Positions 22,385 to 32,819 of a DNA stretch of 64,000 nt are shown here, in pieces (position 1 is the stretch's first letter; each line of letters starts with the position of its first letter). Source of the stretch: Cavia porcellus. Its lineage: Eukaryota; Chordata; Mammalia; Rodentia; Caviidae. The translations under genes were made by a program, and so were the position numbers. The notes beneath the pieces were generated by a model, which saw only the letters and a list, made by a program, of their open reading frames with translations, was not told where the DNA came from and made no database searches. The stretch covers positions 141,210,982-141,274,981 of the forward strand of contig NW_026947484.1 in assembly GCF_034190915.1 (NCBI RefSeq). Direction: 5' to 3'.

Positions 22385-22930
22385 TACACATATTGAAGAA
22401 ATCCAAAAATAAAATCGACCATGCTGTCTTCCAAGGTGGGGCTGTAGAGTTGTATAGCAACCATCAAGACTCTACAAATCCTTGGAGCAATTGAAGGGTC
22501 TCCTTGTCTCATTTCTTGAATGGTACTAGATAGTATTAAGATACTAGCTGGTAGGCCATTTATTTATCTACTCTTGATTGGAAATTTTATTCTGATTTGG
22601 GAATTCTCAATTTTCCATATATTACTGGATTTTATGAGTTTTTTTCCTAGACTCTTCTAATTTAAAGCATTCTGTCTTTTCTCCACACGTATATTCACAA
22701 TTGATAGGGTATGCTTTCTGGTTATTTCAGGTTAATAATTGAGTCAAATTTTTACATCATAATACTATTTAAAGAGGCTAAATCGATACTTTCTGTATGG
22801 GCATTATTTACTTATAAATGAGAAAGTGAATACTAGTCCTTACATTGTAAATAAAAACCCAGTTAAGATCTCTTGTTTTGATTTGGTTGGTTTTTAAAGT
22901 TCCTTTGTGCCAAATTCTTGGTGAACGACA
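22385..22930 (-). mobile_element. Possible L1 LINE fragment (antisense)
   Basis: T-rich sequence with GTCTTCCAAGGTGGGGCTG, AGCAACCATCAAGACTCTAC and TCATTTCTTGAATGGTAC has the order of an antisense L1 3' region. Weak; much of the interval may be unique. Confidence 0.35.
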
Positions 22931-22934
22931 TTAT

Positions 22935-23190
22935 GCTCTCCATTCCTTACAGTGCTTGTTCAAATATCACTTTCCTCTTTAAGTTTTCCTCAGTTCCTAC
23001 AGCCAGAGGACCCCCAGCATCACAGTGTCTGTGTCTTCTGCTCTTCTCAGAGGGGCCATATAACTAACCGCATATTAACTACCCACAGTCACAAGAACAC
23101 AAGAGGACAAAACACAAGAAGGCAAATGTTTAGGTTCTCTTCACCTATGCATCCCTCAGAGCTACCAACAGAGTCTCTGCTTTACGAGTG
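22935..23190 (+). mobile_element. L2 LINE fragment
   Basis: C/T-rich L2-like order: CTTGTTCAAATATCACTTTC, TTTAAGTTTTCCTCAGTTCC, then CACAGTGTCTGTGTCTTCTG. Confidence 0.5.
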
Positions 23191-23199
23191 ATTGATGCT

Positions 23200-24150
23200 C
23201 AGGGCTGTTTATTGCACTCAAATGAATTGTATTGTTGGCTTCATTAGATTGGCTCTGGGTATGGTAACATTATTGTCAATGCCTGTTCTCTTTTGGAAAA
23301 GAATCACTCCTTTTTAAAAACAAGTGTCTTAACTGATTTTAGGATGAAAGAGATTACATACTATAAGCAGTAATTGTAATTATTATTAATAAGCATCATT
23401 AAAATAATATGAACTGTTAGAATTCATTCTTTTGCTTGCTTTTGCTGGAAAAGCAGGAAGGCTTGATAAACGACTGGTCTTTTCCATCTGTAATATCTAT
23501 GATTCTTTGAAATTTTATGTAGACAAGTGCAAGCTAATGTACACTGGAAGGAACAATTGAAACAGCTCATACTCTCTGATGGGCTCTGAATTACTCTACT
23601 TGTAAGTGCTCAGGAAAAAGATCTCAGATTCATTGTGGATTGCTCAATGGAGACATCTGCTTGCTGTGCAGCAGCAGTCGGAAGAATGAATGAGATATAA
23701 TAGACTGTATTAACTTTCAGAATGGAATAAAGAATAATGCAGAAAATAATATAGCACACATAATTTGGCATTGACTATTTCTGTAATTGCAATAAAACAT
23801 TTTAATGATATACATTGATGTTATGACTTCACCTTAGAATTAGAATTCTACATTGAATCCCTTTATTTCACCGAAAACAAAGCAGAAATAACAAAGGATG
23901 TAGAGAAAAACAGCAGACAGTCTCAAAGACATGCAAGGGTTTTGCTCATAAAAACTGAAAAGACAAGGATATTTTAATTTGGGTAAAGCAGGGGGAGAAA
24001 TGACGTCATATAAACTTATTTAAAATTAGTGAAAGTTTTCAGAAAATTGCTAAAGCTAGCTTCTGATTATCCTTGGTAATGGATGTCAGATAGGGAGGAT
24101 AATTGAAATCCCTGATAATCTCCAGCTCTCACTTTAGCCATTAGTCCCAT
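23200..24150. promoter_or_regulatory. Candidate conserved noncoding block enclosing a LINE fossil
   Basis: Unusually regular AT-rich sequence without young repeats. It has homeodomain-like AAGCAGTAATTGTAATTATT (about 23368), repeated TTAGAATT motifs at 23834-23846, a CRE-like TGACGTCA at 24001, and a well-preserved CR1/L3-like fossil at 23516-23756. Preservation of so old an element suggests selection, but no alignment was available. Confidence 0.35.
23516..23756 (+). mobile_element. Ancient CR1/L3-like LINE, reverse-transcriptase C-terminal fossil
   Basis: The plus strand translates in two frames, with a frameshift and stops between, to DKCKLMYTGRNN (23522-23557) and DLRFIVDCSMETSACCAAAV (23620-23679). 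These match the linked motifs 'KCKVMHxGRxN' ... 'DLGVxxDxxLKxSxxCAAAAxKAN' that end the reverse transcriptase of CR1-clade LINEs. The tail GGAATAAAGAATAATGCAGA continues the family. The copy is dead. Confidence 0.75.
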
Positions 24151-24199
24151 CATCCTGTCCTATGAAAAGTTTTAACAAATGAATAGATACAAGGCACAA

Positions 24200-24420
24200 C
24201 AGTCTGAGGTCATGAGAAAGGCAGCCTTAGATCTGAGTTCTAGTCCTGCTCCCTGTTCATCATCAGTACCATCTTGAGTGATCTGCTTAACTTCTGTGAC
24301 CCTCAGTTCTCACATCTGCAGAATGGACATAATGATAATACATGGAAAAATTGTTGGAAGAACTAAATGAGCTCTTTGGCAGTGGTTAAGTTATGATATA
24401 CTATGTCCAGTGGTGGTCAT
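24200..24420 (+). mobile_element. MIR SINE relic
   Basis: Plus-strand order: TTAGATCTGAGTTCTAGTCC, AGTGATCTGCTTAACTTCTG, CACATCTGCAGAATGGACAT, then AACTAAATGAGCTCTTTGG. Confidence 0.75.
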
Positions 24421-24639
24421 GAAGAGTGCCTGCTTTCCACTTGGCCTTCAAGCCTCACAAGCTGACATAACTAGAGCATCAGGGAACCCACACCCCACCT
24501 TCCTTCTCCTCCGTCTCCTGCTTCCTATTGTTCTTGGCAGGAGATTTTAGAGGAAAAATGAAACATTTCTTTCATCTCTAGAATCATCCTCAGCGTTACT
24601 ACTCTCTTGCTCCTGGAAAACCTTAAAGTAATTTTTCAT

Positions 24640-24795
24640 TCATTTTTATTAGCACATGATTATTTTGATGGCATCTCATGTCATCTTCATGGTAGCCCAA
24701 GTGAGGTGAACATAGCTATTATCCTCATCTTCCAAATGCAGAAACTGAGGCATGGACAACTTGTTTAAGAATATACAGTCAAAGTAGAATAAAGA
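24640..24795 (-). mobile_element. MIR SINE relic
   Basis: Minus-strand order: TCATGTCATCTTCATGGTAG, TATTATCCTCATCTTCCAAA, TGCAGAAACTGAGGCATGGA, CAACTTGTTTAAGAATATAC. Confidence 0.75.
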
Positions 24796-24799
24796 GTGC

Positions 24800-25685
24800 T
24801 ATCTTGCCTCCGGGTTGATACATAAGGTTTAGAAAATTGAGTTATGTGAGTATACTGATTGCTGCCCTGGGAACTGACTGGCCTTTTCTGTTCTGTAGGA
24901 ACTCCTGGCTCCTCTAACACTCAGTATAGCACTCATCTCCCACCATACAGGCTGTTCCCAGACCTCTCTTCTGCAGTGGTCATCTTGTGTTTTAGTGCTT
25001 ATCGTATTTTTATGTTAATAACAGTAGAAATTCCTTTCCAAATTCAATCAATAGTGATTTAGTTGAACAAGTTGGTTAACTTGGAATGATACAAAGTAAT
25101 GGAATCATTCCTTCAGCCTTTAGTTTAACTTAAACCATTGCTCATGTTTTTTATGTAGCACTAAGGCCTTCTCTTTGGAATTTGGGGCCTCCCAATAGAA
25201 GTGTGCATCCTATTTTACATGGGAGCCATGCCTCAGAGGCACTCTTGATTTTTTGTTTTGTTTTTGTCTTGATTTCTTTAAAGTGGAGCCAGATCTTAAA
25301 ATATATTTGTGAGGCGATCAGATTTTTCCATATTTAAAGATGTTTTATAGTTGGCTCTCCCACACCTAAGTCGATAGCACATTTTTAATGTCACTTTTAA
25401 TACCTGTCTCATGCATTCAACTTAGATCTGATAGAAACAATTTCTTTTTGTACTATATTTCATTACTTTAAACAATTTTAATTAAATTATGTAATAAGAA
25501 TGGGAAGAACTAGTCTAATAGGTTTAGGAATGCACACACTGACTTGTGGTGAGCGGACAACTCCAGTAGAGTGCAGTCACCGCAGGGTAGCTGCCACCAG
25601 CAGTGGTGGCTCAAAATATCATGTGCCTTACATCTGTACCTTGAAAGGGGGAATGGAGACCACAAATGATTCCGCTGAGTACCGT
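24800..25685. other. Unique noncoding sequence
   Basis: No exon or repeat confidently recognised. 24870-24990 has faint L2 resemblance. Confidence 0.5.
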
Positions 25686-25689
25686 CACC

Positions 25690-25845
25690 TGACAGGGTGC
25701 CTGCTGTTTGGTTTCTGTTTCATGTTTCTGCCCTAAAAGATGAATGCCTTGAAGGTCTAGCTTTTACCTTTTGAGTTAGTCCCAGAACCTAGCATAGAGT
25801 TGGGTATACAGTAGGCCCTCATGAACACTGAATAACTAATTGGCT
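25690..25845 (+). mobile_element. L2 LINE 3' terminus
   Basis: AGATGAATGCCTTGAAGGTC, AGAACCTAGCATAGAGTTGG, GTATACAGTAGGCCCTCATG and ACACTGAATAACTAATTG follow the L2 tail order. Confidence 0.7.
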
Positions 25846-25886
25846 TACTGATCATACAAATAAAAACAAAACTCGACTTTAGTACT

Positions 25887-25904
25887 GCACACCCTCTGGT
25901 GGGA
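25887..25904 (-). promoter_or_regulatory. CTCF-like motif
   Basis: The minus strand reads TCCCACCAGAGGGTGTGC, which matches the CTCF core CCACCAGRGGGC closely. Predicted orientation is leftward. Confidence 0.5.
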
Positions 25905-26390
25905 GGGGAACTAAGCAGTAATCCACCTGTCTATAATTTAGATTAGGAAGAAAGAGACAGAGCTAGCAACTGGATTTCTAATATTACTTCCAGAGTAATT
26001 GGTGTGTATATGAAAAATGTAAGGCAGCTATAAAGAAGTAGATTGAGGTTAATATAGGATTAACTCATTTAACTCACTATCATAAGATAACAGCAAGGCA
26101 ACACACTTGATACCTTCTTGTAAAGGATTAGATAGGTTCTGACATGAGGAAAAATCCCCACTTACAATTACAAGATCTGACTGCAAAAAGCCTCTCTGAT
26201 GATGATGATGTTCAGGACCAGCCTGGTCAAGGAAAAAAAAAAATTTCCTTACTGGTATATCTTTGCAGCATTGAGTTTATTATATGCTTTTTGTGACAAA
26301 GTAAAGCACCTTGAATTGAACACAGGAGAGAGAAGAAATCAGATCTAAGGGACATTAAATTTGACAAAGACATTCTCTAATAGGTGATTG
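25905..26390. other. Unique noncoding sequence
   Basis: No family recognised, apart from a short GAT repeat near 26197 and a B1-like scrap (GACCAGCCTGGTCAAGG) at 26216-26232. Confidence 0.5.
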
Positions 26391-26394
26391 GTTT

Positions 26395-26446
26395 GGAAAA
26401 TGGGGGTAGAGTGTTGGTGATATAGAGGATATCCTCTTTCCTAAAA
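26395..26446 (+). repeat. 52-bp inverted-repeat arm 1
   Basis: Complementary to 28453-28504 with 49 of 52 positions matching. The arm includes the 12-base palindrome GAGGATATCCTC and the motif GGGGGTAGAGTGTTGG. Confidence 0.93.
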
Positions 26447-26769
26447 TAAAGCAGCCAAACACATTTATCCTTGTGTTCAATGAGTGAGTTTCAATTTGAA
26501 CCAAAATATACTGAATGAGCCAAGTTGGAAAGTTACAGAATGTTTATGTGACCATCGGAAAAACAGATGAGAAAGACTACATTGTGGTTGTGCATGTGCG
26601 TGGGTAGAACAGAAATAATCCTCCATAAAATCAGGATGATGTGAACTTTCTCATTAATTTTTCTTATTCGGAATCTGTAGTCTGGGTACAATTATGATTC
26701 CTGGAGGGATTCCCTGCTTCTAGAATTTGTGAAGCAGTTGTCTAGGAAAGGAAGAACGGAATTAATATA

Positions 26770-27185
26770 CTGAGCACTCACGCATACCATTATACTAAGT
26801 GCCTAATGCATGTTAGCATATTCCTTTTCAATATAAGTTGCCATTGATTTTTGTAAGACCTATAGTACTCTGGGGGGGCACTATGAAAGAAAAAACTGCT
26901 CCCAATTAAGTTGCATGTATGCTATACATACCATCAAAATTAGAATGTTTAATAACTTGACTTTAGAGGTATTAAAATGTGAAAAAAATATGTATCTTAG
27001 AACCATTGAGGTACAGTATCTCATTTGATCTAACAGTCCTTAAACTAAGTATTAGTGTGGGTAGATGAAGAAAGTGAGGCTTAGAGAAGTCAAGTAATTT
27101 GCTTTAAGTCAAAATTGTATGTCAGAGCTGGAGTTTGACCCAAAGCGGTCTGTTTCCAAATCCAATCCCTTTTCCATATTCTTGT
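26770..27185 (-). mobile_element. MIR SINE relics, broken
   Basis: Two minus-strand pieces. 26772-26900 has CATTATACTAAGTGCCTAA and related wording. 27010-27180 has AAAGTGAGGCTTAGAGAAGT, CAAGTAATTTGCTTTAAGTC, GTCAGAGCTGGAGTTTGACC. Confidence 0.65.
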
Positions 27186-27189
27186 GCTG

Positions 27190-28145
27190 CTGATTGAAAC
27201 CTGTACTTACCTAGAACTGAGACTTTTAAAAAAATAAATTAAAATATTGGGTTCTACTAAAAGCATTTACCTTTGGGACCATCTCCCAAAAACCTTTCCT
27301 CAGAGGAAAACAACATAGCACTGGCATCAGTGACAGTCGTGCCTTTCCAAGGTAGAAGATTTGAGATTCTCCATCCGGTCTCCTGTCTAGTGCCTGAACT
27401 GTTGGTGCCCACACTCCCCCAAGGGGCCACACAGGATTTGAGGAAGGATTAGCGGGCATAGGCCAGGTCTTATGGACAGGTCTGTGCACATTTGTGAGGT
27501 TTGCTTTTGTGTGTTCACTGGTTCTGCTTCTCACTGTGGAGATAGGTAGGTTTACCCATTTGAACACTACACGGTCCTTCCCAATTTGAAAATAGGAGTG
27601 AAGTAACCTTTGGGGTTTCTTTTCTCCAGGAGAAACACTGAATTCCTTAAACATGGCGCAGAATCTCTTTCTCTGTAGCCATTGTACTGGATGGTTTCAG
27701 TTTTCTTTTAAAGAGAGGCATTCAAAATCAATCCATTGGCTCCAAAGCAGTAGAAAACTCTCACCTCCCTTGCTTTTGGTATCACATTTGGTGCAGACTG
27801 AGAGTGTGTTTCATATTTTCAGCATCTCATCCCAAATGTAAACTTCTCCAGTCGCTGCTCCCCCTCCTTTACTCTCTTTTTCTCCTATTATTTTGTAACA
27901 CGTGCTGTGAGGTAGACCTTTGTCATGTATATGTGAATTTAAATTATTTCTGTTTTTATCACTTTTGAAATTCATTTTGTAGGATTGACATTTTTGTGGA
28001 AGTTTTTAGTTTTATTTTGCATTCGATACTCATTTCTCTCAATTTTGTAGCATTTTCAAATGAGAGTTTTACAGAACTCAATAAATTGAGCTCCAACTTT
28101 GTGGCAAGACACTTACCCCATAGATAATTCCTTATTTTTTTCTCC
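27190..28145. other. Unique noncoding sequence with one open ATG frame
   Basis: No repeat family is certain. On the minus strand an ATG-initiated frame of 142 codons spans 27226-27654. It resembles no known protein and may be chance or an old LTR. Confidence 0.5.
27226..27654 (-). other. Unclassified 142-codon ATG-initiated open frame
   Basis: Starts with a true ATG (MFKEFSVSPGEKKPQR) and stays open to a stop at its left end. No signal peptide, membrane segment or domain is visible. Composition is low in Cys and ordinary otherwise. Length is unusual for chance in this AT-rich window, yet there is no splice or homology support. Confidence 0.15.
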
Positions 28146-28149
28146 ATCA

Positions 28150-28260
28150 AATGAGATTTTTATGTGCTTTCCATGGCTTTAGCCAAATCATGACTATAGA
28201 AATTGAGTAGGACAGATCCCAAAATAGAGCCCTGTGGGAGGTCATTAGAAATCTTTCACT
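28150..28260 (-). mobile_element. Ancient CR1/L3-like LINE, reverse-transcriptase palm fossil
   Basis: The minus strand of 28184-28243 translates to DLPQGSILGSVLLNFYSHDL, corresponding to the non-LTR reverse-transcriptase motif 'GVPQGSVLGPLLFNLYINDL'. It is followed by AKAMES as in CR1/L3 elements. Neighbouring sequence at 27950-28150 stays open but does not match the next motif, so the fossil is short. Confidence 0.8.
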
Positions 28261-28452
28261 TGTTCAGTTACCAGTCCAGTGGATTATTCAGCCCCCCTCC
28301 CGTATTTCTAGATCTTGATTATGAGAATAATAGGTACTTTAATATATACCATCGCATTTAACCTGTGCAAAACCTTCACACTGGTGTTTTTGTTCCTCTT
28401 TCATACTTAGGTAAATTGAACCTCGGATAGGATGCCCAGGATCACCCTTTCC

Positions 28453-28504
28453 TTTTAGGAAAGAGGATATCCTCTATACCGCCAGCACTCTACCCCCATT
28501 TTCC
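28453..28504 (-). repeat. 52-bp inverted-repeat arm 2
   Basis: Reverse complement of 26395-26446 with three mismatches. The arms are separated by about 2 kb containing no SINE. Confidence 0.93.
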
Positions 28505-28509
28505 ATATT

Positions 28510-29460
28510 CCTTTTACTAAACAGTATTTCCACTCGTTGTGAATGATCTTGCTGAACAGCAGAGGCTGTATTTTTACTTAATTTTCCTGAACTGTAGGAG
28601 AGTGCTTCTGACCCCAAAGAGCTCAAGGTCATTGAGAAATGGACTCTCCTCTGCTTTCCCTGAGAACCACAGGTAAGCGGAGATGCTGCATTCCCAAGAC
28701 CAGCACTAGCATTTTACTTCCTATTGGCTTCTCTCAGATCTAGAAACGGTTTGAAAAAGATGATTCTTTTCTGGACTGTCAGGTCAGGATAATAAGATTA
28801 AGAGCTAGGAACAAGGGAAAACAGATTTTAAGAAGCTGACAAAAAACTAGTGCTTCTGATCTAAACTAAACCTAAACTCTTGGTAGCAAACGCTCACACA
28901 CATGTGCAATGCTATACTCTAGAAACCAGAATTAGGAATGCTTGCCTTTCCTCTTTTCTAGGATATGTGAAGAGGACTCCACATGTCAGAATAAATGACT
29001 GTTGTAAAGTTAAAAGAAAATGGACATAAATGATCTAGGGCACCACTCCTGCTATTCAGACTATGACTGGTGTCCAGCTTCTTGGTAGACAAACACGCGA
29101 GCAGACACAGTTGAAGTTCACAAGGAGCACAATGCACAACAAGTTGTCTCATGTCCAGGAAGTGTCAGCTGCCATGTTTCTTTCTCATGAAAGGGACTGA
29201 TATGGGATGGATTCGCTAACTTTTTGGAAGGAGCTTGTAAACTATTAAAAAAAGAATGAAAACAAGACACCGTTAATTAAGTGGTTCTTTCTGATTCTGA
29301 CATAATAACAGATGGTTTGCAAATAATGCACAATCAGGAGATATAATTTGAACAACAAGTACATGAAATTACTGTCTTATTCATAAAAAGAGTCAATGCA
29401 GAATCAAAACAGAGTAAGGAAAGTTGTCTTATTGCTTTCTAAACAAATGCCCACTTTCAA
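28510..29460. other. Unique noncoding sequence
   Basis: No exon or family recognised. Confidence 0.6.
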
Positions 29461-29465
29461 CATAA

Positions 29466-29600
29466 TCAGAAGTCTCCCTAGCACCCAGGAGGCTGAGGCA
29501 GGAGGATAGCCACACGTTTGACGCCAGCCTGTGCTGGCTACATTCTGAGTTCTAGATCCTATCTGAAAAAACTGTAAATAAATAAATAAAATAAACAGCA
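29466..29600 (+). mobile_element. B1 SINE, 5'-truncated
   Basis: Plus-strand B1: AGCACCCAGGAGGCTGAGGC, AGGAGGATAGCCACACGTTT, GCCAGCCTGTGCTGGCTACA, and an (A/T)-rich AAATAAATAAATAAAATAAA tail. Confidence 0.85.
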
Positions 29601-29604
29601 GCCT

Positions 29605-30150
29605 TTGTTCCATAAGAAAGTTCAGTATCTTTCTTCCAAAACCAAGTTACTAAAGATAAATGAACTCACCAATGCAATTGAATGAGGTAAACCTCAACAT
29701 GCTAATTTAGTCTTTCTGGAATGAGAGTGAAAAATTAGGAAAGTGGCTGAAACTTTTATTTAGTTATTGTTTTTTTTTTTTTTTTTTCTGAAAAGAAACT
29801 GCTCAACTCAAAATTTTGCTCAGAGGAATGATCTTACATTATTTCCCATAAGCTCACCGTGGGGACTGAAGGTCTGTGTCATAGATTTCATGTCTACAGA
29901 TTCCTGTGACCCACAGACCTCCAGACATGAAATATATGATGTCCTAGGGCATTGTTAACATGGTGCATAATTTTCAGGAACTCTCAAGTGACTTTTTCTG
30001 ACACTTGTTCCATGTGAAACAATGGAAACCTATACCTATGCATATTTTGTGTTTTCTGGTAGCCTTTAAACGCAATCATGAAGATTGAAGGGCTAGGCAC
30101 CTCTTACGATTATTCATAAATCATCTTATTGAGTGATGTATCCCAAAATA
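29605..30150. other. Unique noncoding sequence
   Basis: No family recognised. A T18 run lies near 29771-29788. Confidence 0.6.
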
Positions 30151-30154
30151 CTTT

Positions 30155-30330
30155 TTAGCATCTGTCTATTTGTTCATTTAACACATATTTATCAGGCATT
30201 TCTTGGATGCCATCCTGCTTAATAGATACTAACAGGCATAAAAAACGAACAAGATTCAGTTTCCATCCTCAAGGGGCTAATGACTTAGTATGGGAGTAAG
30301 ACATGTACATAGACAACTGTAATACAAAGA
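30155..30330 (+). mobile_element. Ancient mammalian-wide repeat (L2/MIR group)
   Basis: Order: TTTGTTCATTTAACACATAT, TATCAGGCATTTCTTGGATG, CAGTTTCCATCCTCAAGGGG, CATGTACATAGACAACTG. Same family as 12951-13110. Confidence 0.6.
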
Positions 30331-30334
30331 ATAT

Positions 30335-30996
30335 AAAAAATACTTTTAAAAGGTTTAGACAAAAGCCTGTTGGAGGTACACATCCAATCAGAAAGCAAGA
30401 AGAAAATATCATGGATGTGGTATCATTGGACTGCAGGGATTGAATGGTATACAGCGACTGAGAATTTATAGCACATGTGTTATTTGTTTTCCTTTTAAGA
30501 TAAAAGATGTTAATGTCTGAGTTGTTTTTTTTCTAAACTAAAACCTCGGCATTGAGTTTTAATTGTAGTGTAGGCACTGTGACAAATAAGTGAGTTGGGT
30601 TGCAGTTTCACTATCTAAAAGTTTGGCTCTCACTGGGATAGAATCTCAGCAGATGTCAGTAGGGGTGTCAGCTCATAAATACAAGCAAGAAGAGCAAGTA
30701 GACCAGTTTGGCTAGAGTATGGGATACATGTGGAGAGAAGAGAAAAAAGCAGCTCAGGCTACGTGGTGGAGGAATGGAGAATGACAGTTTGGTTTCTTGG
30801 GCACTGGAGGGCTGTTGAAAGTTCTTGAGTAGGAAAGTGATACAAGCAGATCTTTGTTGAAGGACTTTGATTACGGTGATGGCAGCAGAAACATAAAGGA
30901 GAGGTTGAGCTTCATAAACACTAGAGGCAAACTTGACGGGATCTGGCAACAGTCTGGAGTGGGAATGCTGGGAGAGACTCGCAGGACTAGGTTATG
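30335..30996. other. Unique noncoding sequence
   Basis: Nothing recognised, including no exon, up to the duplicated segment that starts at 30997. Confidence 0.6.
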
Positions 30997-31225
30997 GGTT
31001 CAAATTCAGTCTGACTCCAGAGTTTGGATGGATGCTTAAACACTTTGGAGTATTCTCCATAAGGGCAAAGGGAACAAGTGTCAGTTCCTTGAGTGTAGGT
31101 AGGAGACTTCCGGAGACAGAAAGGTAGAAAGTGAAGGTCTGAGACAGATGGGGCCAGGCGGAGCCAGGCTGAGCTGCTTGGTAGTTGTGTGATCTTGGAT
31201 CAGCATCTTTCTCAGACAGATGATG
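30997..31225 (+). repeat. 229-bp direct duplication, copy 1
   Basis: About 94% identical to 32589-32815 (offset 1,591-1,592). It begins GGTTCAAATTCAGTCTGACT. That start lies inside a MIR in copy 2 but has no MIR upstream here, suggesting this is the derived copy. Confidence 0.95.
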
Positions 31226-31324
31226 TTAAGAGAAATGATTGCATGCACCTGCGCACTCACACATCAAGTTTGGGCAGGGGGGCTGGTAGGATTAGGACTA
31301 ATCGTTTTAAAGGGAAAATCAGCT

Positions 31325-32025
31325 CTCACTGCTCCCCTGTTTAATAATACCCTAATGGTCTTCCACTGCATTTAGAACAAATCCAAACTCATGAGCTGAT
31401 GGGAGCCAAGAGGGATAGATGGGAAAGGGGACGAGAAAAGATGTGTTATGTACCTGTGCAAACATCCCACAAAAAATGTGATCGTCATATACTACAAGCA
31501 TGTACTAATTTGAAAAAGAATATTCATAGGCAAAAAAATCCAAACCCCTTCCCATGTCCAGGATAAGCCTTGCAGGTAATCTGGATGCTGCTTTTCCTTG
31601 ACCTCATCTCTTAACAATCTGTTTCAGCTTTAACCACACTGGTCTTTTCAGTCCTTTAAGGTCACCAAGTTCACCTCTGCCTCAGGGCCTTTGCATTTGC
31701 AGTACCTTCCACCTTCAGATCCACATATGGCTGTGGCTTTCCTGCCAGTCAGGCCTCAGCTTAAATGTTACTTCCTCAAAGAGGCTTTCTTAACCTCGCG
31801 ATTTTCATGCCCTTTACCCACAGCCAGTCCTCATCACATCATCCTTCTTTTTTATTCTTCACAGAATTTACCATAATCTGCCATGATCTTATTTATTCAT
31901 TTATGTTGTGTCTGTTTCTCACTACCAAAAATAAGCTCTGTGACTATGCCTTGTCCATTGTTGGGCCCTAATAAGAGCAGAGCAAAGCATATGTGAGGTA
32001 CTTCATAAACGGCTATCAAATGATA
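31325..32025 (+). mobile_element. L2 LINE, long 3' region
   Basis: Best-preserved L2 here: TTCCACTGCATTTAGAACAA, TCAGGGCCTTTGCATTTGCA, TCAGCTTAAATGTTACTTCC, CAAAGAGGCTTTCTTAACC, then a terminal section ending CATAAACGGCTATCAAATG. A middle section (31400-31560) is unlike L2 and may be an insertion. Confidence 0.85.
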
Positions 32026-32414
32026 AAAGTGGGTTCTCTTTAGGGAATATTGGTTTTTCACACACGTGTGACATTTAGGGAGACATTGGTGATAAGGATT
32101 TGCCTATGTAGGGTTAGAACTCAAGAAGGGGTAAGATTTGGCATCATCTATGGGAAGATGGGAAATGGCGACTCCTGGGCCATTGAGATCGAAGGTTATC
32201 TCTTCACTGCTTTGGCTTCATCACCAATCCTGCCAGTGCCTGTTTAAAAACCCATGACGTCCATCGATCTTCACCCTCAGTGTCCCATCCCAGAGAGTGT
32301 CCTTCTGTCCTCTAGAGATGGTATATTTGGTAGACTTAGTAAAAATGCTACCTTGTCTGGAAACATTTTTGGAATTCCTATTTTAGAATTGCCAACAGAG
32401 TCTGCAGCACCACA

Positions 32415-32640
32415 GTAATGTAAAATATTAATAACAACAACCGTTCACTATGCACTTGTGCCAAACACTATGCTAAAAGTGCTTCCACTCCTTATCTCAT
32501 TGAATCCACCCTGGAATCCTGTAAAGTTGGTGGAATGAGAAAATCAAGACTCAGAAGTGTTAAATCCTTTGAACAGCATCAGATTGGAGGTTCAAATTCA
32601 GTCTGACTCCAGAGTTTGGATGGATGCTTAAACACTTTGG
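32415..32640 (-). mobile_element. MIR SINE relic
   Basis: Minus-strand MIR: CGTTCACTATGCACTTGTGC, CTCCTTATCTCATTGAATCC, AAATCAAGACTCAGAAGTGT, then GTTCAAATTCAGTCTGACTC. Its 3' part is the start of duplication copy 2. Confidence 0.8.
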
Positions 32641-32815
32641 AGTATTCTCCATAAGGGCAAAGGGAACAAGTGTCAGTTCCTTGAGTGTAGGTAAGAGACT
32701 TCCGGAGACAGAAAGGCAGCAAGTGAAGGTGTGAGACAGACGGGCCAGGCGGAGCCAGGCTGGGCCGCTCGGTAGTTGTGTGATCTTTGATCAGCATCTT
32801 TCTCAGACAGTGATG
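32589..32815 (+). repeat. 229-bp direct duplication, copy 2
   Basis: Homologue of 30997-31225. Its left end is continuous with an intact MIR, so it is probably the parent. Differences include ACAGATGGGGCC versus ACAGACGGGCC, and GAGCTGCTTGG versus GGGCCGCTCGG. Confidence 0.95.
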
Positions 32816-32819
32816 CTCA

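Noticed and set aside
26216..26232. B1 SINE
   Set aside because: Only a 17-base B1-like scrap next to an A run; too short to call.
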